DNA of 10,339 nt from Nostoc cf. edaphicum LEGE 07299 (lineage in GTDB: Bacteria > Cyanobacteriota > Cyanobacteriia > Cyanobacteriales > Nostocaceae), in contig NZ_JADEXF010000039.1 of NCBI RefSeq assembly GCF_015207245.1, forward strand, positions 1-10,339, in the 5' to 3' direction. Below, in pieces: positions 1-5,916 of this stretch (its first letter is position 1; each line of letters starts with the position of its first letter). Under the pieces are notes generated by a model. The model searched no databases. It was given only the letters and a program-made list of their open reading frames with translations, and was not told where the DNA came from. Both the position numbers and the translations under genes were made by a program.

Positions 1-1197
1 ATGCTTCTGTGGATTGGGCAACTGGTGTCCCAGTTAGCAGATAAAGTTTTCTTCGTTTTAATGATTGCTCTGCTGGAGAACTACTCACCGCTTCCTGGGT
101 TGGCACAAAACTCAATGTACTCAACCTTGATGCTGTCCTTTACAATACCAGCAATTTTGTTTGGCTCTGCTGGTGGTATCTTTGTTGACCGTTTGCCAAA
201 AAAGCTGATTATGATTGGTTCAGACATTGTGCGGGGAATACTAACGCTGTGTCTTCCTTTCTTACCACGAGAGTTCCTGATTCTATTAATCTTGACTTTT
301 GCCATTTCCTCAGTGACGCAGTTTTTTGCACCGGCTGAACAAGCAGCCATTCCCTTGTTGGTGAAGCGAGAAAATTTGTTGGCAGCCAATGCGCTGTTTA
401 GCAGCACCATGATGGGAGCTTTAATTGTTGGCTTTGCGATCGGTGAGCCGATTCTGAGTTTGTCAAAAAGCTTGATGGGAGAACAATACGGTCAAGAGCT
501 TGTAGTTGGTGGACTATACATATTATCGGCTGCGATCATGCAGCCAATTAAGTTTAAAGAACACAAACCCCACCAAGAACATCAAGCATCAAATAACCCT
601 TGGGCTGAATTCACTGAGAGCCTGCGGTATCTCAAGAAAAACCGTTTGATATTGAATGCCATGCTGCAACTGACAACTTTATATTGTGTGTTTGCAGCCT
701 TAACGGTGTTGACAATTCAATTAGCCGAGGAGTTTGGCCTTAAAGAAAAACAGTTTGGCTTTTTCTTAGCAGCAGCAGGGGTAGGTATGGTCTTTGGCGC
801 GGCGATTTTAGGTCATTGGGGTGATAAATTGCATCACAAGCCTCTACCTTTAATTGGATTTTTGATAATAGCACTAGTTTTAGGGGTGTTCACTTTTACA
901 CATAACTTGTTGCTAGCGCTAACACTCTGTGGATTTTTAGGTGTAGGCGCTTCCTTAATTGGTGTTCCTATGCAAACTTTAATTCAACAGCAAACACCGC
1001 CTACCATGCATGGTAAAGTATTTGGCTTTCAAAATCATGCCGTTAATATCGCTCTGGCGTTACCTCTGGCCATTACTGGGCCATTAACTGATGCTCTGGG
1101 CTTGCGAACTGTGCTGGTAGCAATGAGTATTGTTGTCGTAGTTGTCGGTGTTTGGGCTTGGAAAAATACTCGCAGAGTCTTGCAAGACGTAATTTAA
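1..1197 (+). CDS. MFS transporter (MFS_3/EntS-like type), probably 5'-truncated by the window edge
   Basis: Integral membrane protein of the major facilitator superfamily, expected in the cytoplasmic membrane as a proton-driven exporter; the substrate cannot be read from sequence. The visible 398 residues contain roughly eleven hydrophobic segments. A motif-A loop lies after the second one (GGIFVDRLPKK, residues 58-68) and a weaker copy in the second half (GHWGDKLHHK, 271-280). A hydrophilic central loop (about 184-210, rich in His, Lys and Glu) separates the halves. The frame is open from base 1 and the protein begins almost directly inside the first helix (LLWIGQLVSQLADK), whereas relatives usually have a cytoplasmic N-terminus before it. 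Met1 is therefore probably internal and the real start lies upstream. The gene ends 132 bp before ilvB on the same strand. The call as MFS is secure; drug, siderophore or metabolite export cannot be separated. Confidence 0.9.
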   Translation: MLLWIGQLVSQLADKVFFVLMIALLENYSPLPGLAQNSMYSTLMLSFTIPAILFGSAGGIFVDRLPKKLIMIGSDIVRGILTLCLPFLPREFLILLILTFAISSVTQFFAPAEQAAIPLLVKRENLLAANALFSSTMMGALIVGFAIGEPILSLSKSLMGEQYGQELVVGGLYILSAAIMQPIKFKEHKPHQEHQASNNPWAEFTESLRYLKKNRLILNAMLQLTTLYCVFAALTVLTIQLAEEFGLKEKQFGFFLAAAGVGMVFGAAILGHWGDKLHHKPLPLIGFLIIALVLGVFTFTHNLLLALTLCGFLGVGASLIGVPMQTLIQQQTPPTMHGKVFGFQNHAVNIALALPLAITGPLTDALGLRTVLVAMSIVVVVVGVWAWKNTRRVLQDVI

Positions 1198-1317
1198 TTA
1201 ATGTAGGCTAATAGTCTAGCTTTATATTTAATATAAGAATTAATAAGATTTTGATTGAAGTTTTCAATTAAAATGAAATCTTAAATACAGAATCCAGCAT
1301 TAACTTTAGCTATAGTC

Positions 1318-1332
1318 TGAGGTTTGACCGTG
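1318..1332 (+). promoter_or_regulatory. Shine-Dalgarno and GTG start of ilvB
   Basis: TGAGG at 1318-1322 is complementary to the 16S 3' end and lies 7 nt before GTG 1330. A possible TTG start at 1324 would have only 1 nt of spacing, so the GTG is preferred. This shortens the longest open frame by two residues. The choice rests on spacing only. Confidence 0.6.
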
Positions 1333-3243
1333 CGTTCACGAAGTGTCTCCGCAGGAGAATCGCTCTCCCAAATCAGTCTCCCACAAACCGAGAATCACAA
1401 ACAGTCTCGTGCTTCTAGCCCGCCAGCCTTGCCCAAACGAGCATCTGGCGGTTTTGCTCTGCTTGACAGCCTTCATCGCCACGGCGTTGATTATATTTTT
1501 GGTTATCCCGGTGGGGCAATTCTACCAATTTACGACGACCTGTATAAGGTGGAAGCAACTGGTGCTATGAAGCACATTCTCGTGAGGCACGAACAGGGTG
1601 CAGCCCACGCTGCTGATGGTTACGCCCGTGCCACAGGAAAAGTAGGAGTCTGCTTTGGTACTTCGGGACCAGGAGCAACTAATTTGGTGACAGGCATCGC
1701 CACAGCCTACATGGATTCAATCCCGATGATTGTGGTTACAGGACAGGTAGCACGTCCGTCGATTGGTACAGATGCGTTTCAAGAAACCGATATTTACGGA
1801 ATTACGCTCCCAATCGTCAAGCACTCCTATGTGGTGCGTGACCCTAAAGATATGGCGCGAATTGTCGCCGAAGCCTTCCACATCGCTAGCACTGGGCGTC
1901 CGGGGCCAGTTTTGATTGATGTCCCCAAGGATGTAGCTTTAGAAGAATTTGACTATGTACCTGTAAAACCAGGTTCAGTGAAGTTACGCGGTTATCGTCC
2001 CACTGTGAAGGGAAATCCCCGGCAGATTAATGCCGCGATCCAGTTGATTACTGAAAGCCGCCGTCCGCTATTGTATGTGGGTGGTGGTGCGATCGCAGCG
2101 GGTGCCCATGAAGAAATCAAACAACTAGCTGAATTATTCGATATCCCTGTCACCACAACCTTAATGGGGATCGGTGCATTTGACGAACATCATCCCCTAG
2201 CTTTGGGAATGTTGGGGATGCACGGCACTGCTTACGCTAACTTTGCCGTTAGTGATTGTGACTTGCTGATTTGCGTTGGCGCTAGATTTGATGATCGCGT
2301 TACAGGCAAGTTAGACGAATTCGCCTCCCGCGCTAAAGTAATTCACATCGACATCGATCCCGCAGAAGTCGGCAAAAACCGCATTCCCGAAGTGCCCATT
2401 GTCGGCGATGTGCGGAATGTGTTAGTAGACTTATTGCGTCGCTGCAAAGAAATAGGGGTAAAGGCTACACCTAATCAAAACCAAGAATGGCTAAATCTAG
2501 TTAACCGTTGGCGCGAAGAGTATCCCCTAATCGTGCCGCATCATCTCGACAGCATTTCACCCCAAGAAGTGATTGTAGAAGTCAATAGCCAAGCACCTCA
2601 CGCTTTCTACACCACAGATGTCGGACAACATCAAATGTGGGCAGCACAATTCCTGAAGAATGGCCCAAGGCGCTGGATTTCTAGCGCTGGTTTGGGAACG
2701 ATGGGTTTTGGCTTACCTGCGGCAATGGGCGCTAAAGTAGCGTTTCCTGATGAAGAAGTCATTTGTATCAGCGGTGATGCTAGTTTCCAAATGTGTTTGC
2801 AAGAACTTGGTACGCTTGCACAGTATGGGATAAATGTCAAGACAATAATTCTTAACAACGGCTGGCAAGGGATGGTGCGCCAGTGGCAGCAAGCCTTCTA
2901 TGGTGAGCGTTACTCATGCTCCGACATGGAAATAGGGATGCCAGACGTAGAGTTGTTGGGAAAAGCTTATGGCATTAAAGGCATGATAATCAGCGATCGC
3001 AGTCAATTAAAAGATGCGATCGCTGAAATGCTGGCACACAAAGGGCCAGTAATCTTAAATGTCCACGTCACCAGAGACGAAAACTGCTATCCAATGGTAG
3101 CCCCTGGTAAGAGCAACGCTCAAATGGTCGGCTTGCAGAAACAACCGCCAAAAGCAGCAGCCGAGCCAGTGTATTGTAGCAACTGCAATGCCAAAAATGC
3201 TCCTACCCACAACTTCTGTGCTGAGTGTGGGACGAAGCTGTAA
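1330..3243 (+). CDS. ilvB: Acetolactate synthase (acetohydroxyacid synthase) large, catalytic subunit
   Basis: Thiamine-diphosphate enzyme that condenses two pyruvates to 2-acetolactate, or pyruvate with 2-oxobutyrate, opening valine, leucine and isoleucine synthesis in the cytosol; it normally pairs with a small regulatory subunit IlvN, absent here. Numbered from the TTG at 1324: N-terminal ThDP domain with the PGG loop (62-64) and catalytic Glu90 ([20 protein letters not shown]); central FAD domain with [10 protein letters not shown] (321-330); C-terminal ThDP domain with the GDASFQM...NN cofactor motif (484-512) and Trp521 in VRQWQQ. No in-frame ATG precedes the conserved part. GTG at 1330 is chosen because TGAGG at 1318-1322 sits 7 nt before it; the TTG at 1324 has no usable spacing. 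Two oddities: a Ser/Pro-rich N-terminal extension of about 40 residues, and a C-terminal tail with two CxxC pairs (C618/C621, C632/C635), as in a zinc ribbon, joined by a Pro/Ala linker. Family length without these is about 550-600 residues; this product is 637. Confidence 0.96.
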   Translation: MRSRSVSAGESLSQISLPQTENHKQSRASSPPALPKRASGGFALLDSLHRHGVDYIFGYPGGAILPIYDDLYKVEATGAMKHILVRHEQGAAHAADGYARATGKVGVCFGTSGPGATNLVTGIATAYMDSIPMIVVTGQVARPSIGTDAFQETDIYGITLPIVKHSYVVRDPKDMARIVAEAFHIASTGRPGPVLIDVPKDVALEEFDYVPVKPGSVKLRGYRPTVKGNPRQINAAIQLITESRRPLLYVGGGAIAAGAHEEIKQLAELFDIPVTTTLMGIGAFDEHHPLALGMLGMHGTAYANFAVSDCDLLICVGARFDDRVTGKLDEFASRAKVIHIDIDPAEVGKNRIPEVPIVGDVRNVLVDLLRRCKEIGVKATPNQNQEWLNLVNRWREEYPLIVPHHLDSISPQEVIVEVNSQAPHAFYTTDVGQHQMWAAQFLKNGPRRWISSAGLGTMGFGLPAAMGAKVAFPDEEVICISGDASFQMCLQELGTLAQYGINVKTIILNNGWQGMVRQWQQAFYGERYSCSDMEIGMPDVELLGKAYGIKGMIISDRSQLKDAIAEMLAHKGPVILNVHVTRDENCYPMVAPGKSNAQMVGLQKQPPKAAAEPVYCSNCNAKNAPTHNFCAECGTKL

Positions 3244-3271
3244 CGCTTTTTGATAATTCAAAACCAAAGAG

Positions 3272-3335
3272 GTAGGGGAGCAAGGAGAAGGGGAGAAAGA
3301 TGTAGGAATATCCCCCTAATTCCTGCCCCCTTTAC
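3272..3335 (+). repeat. Imperfect inverted repeat downstream of ilvB
   Basis: GTAGGGGAGCAAGGA (3272-3286) can pair with TCCTGCCCCCTTTAC (3321-3335) with a few mismatches or bulges, around a purine-rich interior. It begins about 30 bp after the ilvB stop and could end ilvB transcription, although no clean T-run follows directly (TTTAC closes the arm). GGGGAG-type purine tracts are common between Nostoc genes, so it may be only an intergenic repeat. Confidence 0.35.
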
Positions 3336-3388
3336 TCTTGCGTAGGTGTTGCTTAATCTTGCAGATTAGGTTGAGGTAAAAAGATATT

Positions 3389-3492
3389 TTATAAGTAATT
3401 TACTAAATCGCTTTGACTGTTGAAATCTAACAGCGCCTCAGCTAACTCTTCTAGTTGAGTAATCATGATGTGCGAATCTGCTGTTCTATCCT
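3389..3492 (-). pseudogene. Frameshifted C-terminal remnant of a DUF4351/Rpn-family (PD-(D/E)XK transposase-like) gene
   Basis: Reading the minus strand from 3466 gives a 25-residue open frame containing QLEELAEALLDF followed by SDLVNYL and a stop at 3389-3391. This matches, from memory, the C-terminal DUF4351 signature of the Rpn-like nuclease/transposase family that is abundant in filamentous cyanobacteria (pattern ...QLE.LGEALLDF....DL..WL). The residues normally just before it appear in another frame immediately upstream (IEQQIRTS, about 3466-3489), so a one-base change breaks the frame. Nothing recognisable of the N-terminal nuclease domain is present. It is read as a dead gene fragment; family assignment is moderately sure because only about 33 residues are available. 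Confidence 0.5.
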
Positions 3493-3585
3493 TGGTTCTC
3501 AATTGCAGCAAAAATTAATTGTTGTCTGTCTTATCTAATAGGAATGGGTTGTAGTTTAAGAATGTCTACAGCTAAACTCAAATCG

Positions 3586-3645
3586 AGCAAACCTAAATCA
3601 TTTGTGAAAAATAAGAACTCCGACTTGGTTGAAAAGTCGGGTTTC
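3586..3645 (-). repeat. Nostoc-type dispersed palindromic repeat (CCGACTT hairpin)
   Basis: CCGACTT (3620-3626) and AAGTCGG (3634-3640) form a perfect 7-bp stem with a 7-nt loop. On the minus strand it is followed by a stretch including CACAAATGATTTAGG. Both the hairpin and this flank resemble a short repeat I recall as common between genes of Nostoc and Anabaena. The stem is directly visible; membership in a repeat family is from memory. The minus frame through it is open but reads as repeat rather than as a protein. Confidence 0.5.
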
Positions 3646-3689
3646 TGTGGATTTATATTCTCAATATTTACTTAATATATTCAGACTTA

Positions 3690-3712
3690 GTGTATATTGC
3701 TGAAATATACAC
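3690..3712. repeat. Perfect 9-bp stem-loop
   Basis: GTGTATATT (3690-3698) is followed, after the 5-nt loop GCTGA, by its exact reverse complement AATATACAC (3704-3712). No T-run follows on either strand, so it is not an ordinary terminator. No gene is adjacent; the function is unknown. Confidence 0.5.
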
Positions 3713-3871
3713 GCATTGATTAACTAAAACTACTTTATCAAACTTAGGTTTTATTAAAAATTCATATACTTTTTGCTTTAGTTAGTTAAATATGCGAGTT
3801 AGAGTTGATTTTATATAAATCAGTTTTGTCAAAAAGTTCAGTAACATTCCTCTTTTATTAACAAGTTAAAT

Positions 3872-3897
3872 ATCACTAGAATATTAATGGTAGTGAT
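3872..3897. repeat. 7-bp inverted repeat ATCACTA/TAGTGAT
   Basis: ATCACTA (3872-3878) and TAGTGAT (3891-3897) are perfect inverted copies separated by 12 bases. The layout would suit either a hairpin or a dyad for a DNA-binding protein. No promoter or gene is clearly attached to it. Confidence 0.35.
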
Positions 3898-3986
3898 GGC
3901 TTAGTTGATTAAGAAAACGTCAATTATTCCAGGTGTATCTATTTCTAACTCTCTTTCAGGCAGATTCAGGAGTCTTAAAATAACCG

Positions 3987-4038
3987 CTCTCTTTCTTTTA
4001 CAAAAGAGAGTTTAGCTTCCCCTTGATTGAGGGAGGTT
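3987..4038. repeat. Tandem double hairpin (CTCTCTTT and CTTCCC stems)
   Basis: First hairpin: CTCTCTTT (3987-3994) pairs with AAAGAGAG (4003-4010), perfect 8 bp with an 8-nt loop, followed by TTTAG. Second hairpin: AGCTTCCC (4014-4021) pairs with GGGAGGTT (4031-4038) using two wobble pairs. The CTCTCT...AGAGAG module also occurs in the terminator at 4575-4601. The pair resembles a repeat/terminator family I remember from Nostoc genomes (a GAGAGG hairpin followed by a CTTCCC hairpin). No gene ends here on either strand. Confidence 0.45.
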
Positions 4039-4087
4039 AGATTCTTGTTAGCGAATTAATGTACTAAGCATTAATAGTCTATTCATT

Positions 4088-4137
4088 TAGAAATCGCTGT
4101 GTTCAAGTTTTCTTGGGCAACAGCGTCATGATTTCTA
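4088..4137 (+). ncRNA. Possible structured RNA or repeat: three-step stem-loop
   Basis: Three nested complementary segments line up in one 50-nt hairpin: TAGAAAT (4088-4094) with ATTTCTA (4131-4137), CGCTGT (4095-4100) with ACAGCG (4120-4125), and CAAG (4104-4107) with CTTG (4112-4115) around a TTTT loop. That gives 17 Watson-Crick pairs, a 5-nt bulge (TCATG) and a small internal loop. It lies about 90 bp before the small secreted-protein ORF. It might be a leader structure, a small RNA or a mobile palindromic repeat; no known family is recognised and the strand is a guess. Confidence 0.3.
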
Positions 4138-4224
4138 TTGGAAAATTGCACTTTTATTTATAACTGAGAACAAACACAACTTCTTTAAGCTTTGAATATT
4201 TATCAACCCATTTTACCAATCCCC

Positions 4225-4539
4225 ATGCAACAATATATTTCTCATTTGCTCATACTGGTATTAGGAACAAGTTCAACTTTCCTCGTTACTCCATCTCAAG
4301 CTCAAACTCCGGTAAAAACCAACAGTCAAAATTCTGAAAATGTTACTTCCATATCTTCAAATTCACCTTCGGCTACCCAATTGAGTGATTTTGCTAATTC
4401 TACTAATAGTAAACCACCTCTTTTTTTTGAGGCAGCTAATAACTCTTCTGTTCCTAATGCCAATAGAACAGCAAATAAGCCTCGTACACGGCTTCCTATA
4501 TTCAGCAGAATTTTTCCTACGCCTTCAATGCAGCAATAA
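4225..4539 (+). CDS. Small secreted Ser/Asn/Thr-rich protein of unknown function
   Basis: A 104-residue protein with a plausible Sec signal peptide: hydrophobic core at about residues 8-20 (LLILVLGTSSTFL) and a probable cleavage after PSQA or PSQAQ near residues 26-27. The mature part (about 78 residues) is low in complexity, rich in Ser, Asn, Thr and Pro, without cysteines or a recognised domain, and ends in a basic stretch (KPRTRLPIFSRIF). It is therefore likely exported and disordered. ATG 4225 is used; the frame is open back to a TTG at 4192, which would place 11 polar residues before the signal peptide. No good ribosome binding site precedes either start. A strong terminator-like hairpin follows 35 bp after the stop, supporting a real single-gene unit. 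It is not recognised as a known family. Its neighbour mysD has its own promoter-like sequence, so a functional link is not implied. Confidence 0.55.
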   Translation: MQQYISHLLILVLGTSSTFLVTPSQAQTPVKTNSQNSENVTSISSNSPSATQLSDFANSTNSKPPLFFEAANNSSVPNANRTANKPRTRLPIFSRIFPTPSMQQ

Positions 4540-4574
4540 TTATTTGCATTCGTACAAGAGGTCTAATATACTTT

Positions 4575-4603
4575 AACCTCTCTCCTAAAAGAAGAGAGGT
4601 TTT
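4575..4603 (+). terminator. Terminator-like hairpin after the small secreted-protein gene
   Basis: AACCTCTCT (4575-4583) and AGAGAGGTT (4593-4601) form a perfect 9-bp stem with a 9-nt loop, followed by a short T-run (TTTT at 4600-4603, partly in the stem). It is placed correctly to end transcription of the upstream ORF and insulate the ligase gene. The T-run is short, and the same CTCTCT/AGAGAG module appears at 3987-4010. Confidence 0.6.
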
Positions 4604-4655
4604 GAATGTTACTCCCCAACGCTTATAGGAAAGTACTGTTTTTGTTAGATATATA

Positions 4656-4684
4656 TTGGACTCAACTGAGAACCGCTATATAAA
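4656..4684 (+). promoter_or_regulatory. Putative sigma-70-type promoter of the MysD-like ligase gene
   Basis: TTGGAC (4656-4661) and TATAAA (4679-4684) are separated by 17 bp. Transcription from about 4691 would leave a leader of roughly 20 nt with the Shine-Dalgarno AGGAAG (4699-4704), 7 nt before ATG 4712. The -10/-35 match is good, but in AT-rich DNA such matches also arise by chance. Confidence 0.45.
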
Positions 4685-4711
4685 TTCTAATACTACATAG
4701 GAAGATAAATC

Positions 4712-5764
4712 ATGCCAGTACTTCGTATCCTTCATTTAGTTGGGTCTGCATACAATAATTTTTACTGTGATTTATCACGCCTTTACGCCCAAGACTGTCT
4801 TGCAGCAACGGCAGATCGATCGCACTATGAATTTCAGATTGCATACATCACACCCGATCGCCAATGGCGATTTCCTGCTTCCCTCAGCCAAGAAGATATT
4901 GCTGATACCAAACCGATGACTCTGTTTGCTGCCATAGAGTTTATAACAGCGCAAAACATTGACCTTGTGTTACCACAAATGTTTTGTATTCCTGGAATGA
5001 CTCACTACCGCGCCCTATTCGACCTGCTGAAGATCCCTTATGTCGGCAATACTTCAGAGATCATGGCGATCGCAGCGCACAAAGGCAGAACCAAAGCAAT
5101 TGTTGAAGCCGCAGGGGTAAAAGTGCCTCGTGGAGAACTGCTTCGCCAAGGAGACGTTCCGACAATTACACCTCCAGCGATCGTCAAACCCGTAAGTTCC
5201 GATAACTCTTTAGGGATAGCCTTAGTCAAAGAGGCTACTGAATATGACGCTGCTTTGAAGCAAGCATTTGAATATGCTTCGGAGGTCATTGTAGAAGAAT
5301 TTATCGAACTCGGTCGAGAAGTCAGATGCGGCATCATTGTCAAAGATGGGGAACTAGTGGGTTTACCTCTTGAAGAGTATCTGTTAGACCCTCACTCCAA
5401 ACCCATCCGCAACCATGCAGATAAACTCCAACAAACGGACGATGGCAACTTGCGTTTCGCCGCTAAAGATAACAAGAAGTCTTGGATTGTAGACCCTAAC
5501 GATCCGATTACCCAAAAGGTTCAGCAAGTAGCTAAGAAGTGTCATCAGGCTTTGGGTTGTCGTCATTACAGTTTATTTGACTTCCGCATCGACCCAAAGG
5601 GAGAACCTTGGTTCTTAGAAGCCGGATTGTATTGTTCTTTTGCCCCCAAAAGTGTGATTTCCTCTATGGCAAAAGCAGCCGGAATGCCTCTAAATGAGTT
5701 ATTAATCACAGCTATCAATGAAACTTTGGGCAGTAATCAAAAGGTGTTGCAAAATTGCTCGTGA
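4712..5764 (+). CDS. mysD: MysD-like ATP-grasp ligase (D-Ala-D-Ala ligase homologue) of mycosporine-like amino acid synthesis
   Basis: Predicted cytosolic ATP-dependent ligase. MysD enzymes join an amino acid (Ser, Thr, Gly and others) to mycosporine-glycine, giving disubstituted MAA sunscreens such as shinorine or porphyra-334. The 350 residues follow the D-Ala-D-Ala ligase layout: N-terminal Rossmann-like domain (about 1-115), central ATP-grasp domain with Lys159 in IVKPVSSDNSLG and EEFIELGREVRCG (195-207), then the metal-binding end FDFRIDPKGEPWFLEAG (289-305). True Ddl enzymes have E-x-N in the last motif; here it is EAGLYCSF, which I associate with MysD-type proteins and not with peptidoglycan synthesis. 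Start, RVRILHLVG-like opening (actual: PVLRILHLVGSA) and end resemble Nostoc MysD proteins as I remember them. The start has a good Shine-Dalgarno. The usual partners mysA, mysB and mysC are not adjacent: upstream is noncoding DNA plus a small ORF, and the next gene converges from the other strand. Confidence 0.8.
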   Translation: MPVLRILHLVGSAYNNFYCDLSRLYAQDCLAATADRSHYEFQIAYITPDRQWRFPASLSQEDIADTKPMTLFAAIEFITAQNIDLVLPQMFCIPGMTHYRALFDLLKIPYVGNTSEIMAIAAHKGRTKAIVEAAGVKVPRGELLRQGDVPTITPPAIVKPVSSDNSLGIALVKEATEYDAALKQAFEYASEVIVEEFIELGREVRCGIIVKDGELVGLPLEEYLLDPHSKPIRNHADKLQQTDDGNLRFAAKDNKKSWIVDPNDPITQKVQQVAKKCHQALGCRHYSLFDFRIDPKGEPWFLEAGLYCSFAPKSVISSMAKAAGMPLNELLITAINETLGSNQKVLQNCS

Positions 5765-5805
5765 ATTTATCGCTATAGGTTTTTCTGCTTGTAGTGGGTA
5801 GGAGA

Positions 5806-5830
5806 GCGATCGCTAATTAAGTGCGATCGC
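5806..5830. repeat. Twin HIP1 octamers between convergent genes
   Basis: Two copies of GCGATCGC lie at 5806-5813 and 5823-5830, only 9 bp apart, in the spacer between mysD and the glycosyltransferase gene. HIP1 is a frequent cyanobacterial palindrome; most copies elsewhere in this window are inside genes. Confidence 0.7.
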
Positions 5831-5872
5831 TTTACCAACACCTGCCGTAGGATACCCAAATGACTGTAGGAC

Positions 5873-5892
5873 AAACCTTTTAAAAGGTTTTT
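5873..5892. terminator. Bidirectional terminator between mysD and the glycosyltransferase gene
   Basis: A perfect 18-bp palindrome (5873-5890: AAACCTTTT then AAAAGGTTT) folds as a 7-bp stem with a TTAA loop. T-runs follow it on the + strand (5888-5892), and its A-rich left arm gives T's on the minus strand. It lies 108 bp after the mysD stop and 26 bp beyond the glycosyltransferase stop, as expected for a shared terminator of convergent genes. Confidence 0.6.
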
Positions 5893-5916
5893 AATTCCTA
5901 GTTAGTGGTTGTTAAA

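Larger units (their letters stand above)
3244..4224. other. Long AT-rich intergenic region with gene debris and many hairpins
   Basis: About 980 bp between ilvB and the small secreted-protein gene contains no convincing intact gene on either strand. Seen from left to right: a purine-rich/pyrimidine-rich imperfect inverted repeat (3272-3335), a frameshifted C-terminal scrap of a DUF4351-type gene (3389-3492, minus), a dispersed-repeat palindrome (3620-3640), hairpins at 3690-3712, 3806-3822 and 3872-3897, a double hairpin (3987-4038) and a three-step stem-loop (4088-4137). The mixture resembles a Nostoc intergenic region that has collected repeats and a decayed gene. Confidence 0.7.

Noticed and set aside
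81..410. 109-codon minus-strand open frame inside the first MFS gene
   Set aside because: It is antisense to conserved MFS sequence, has no recognisable domain and no ribosome binding site.
2631..2858. 75-codon minus-strand open frame within ilvB
   Set aside because: It overlaps the strongly conserved ThDP-binding region of ilvB and reads as a shadow frame.
3531..3599. Minus-strand open frame reading DLGLLDLSLAVDILKLQ
   Set aside because: It is short, without a start, and runs out of the dispersed-repeat sequence; the same flank is remembered from Nostoc noncoding repeats.
5038..5343. 101-codon minus-strand open frame within mysD
   Set aside because: It is antisense to the ATP-grasp core, and its protein has no family resemblance.
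4712..5764. Peptidoglycan D-Ala-D-Ala ligase (ddl)
   Set aside because: The E-x-N metal motif is replaced by E-A-G and the N-terminal and C-terminal sequences resemble MysD proteins; no cell-wall genes are nearby.
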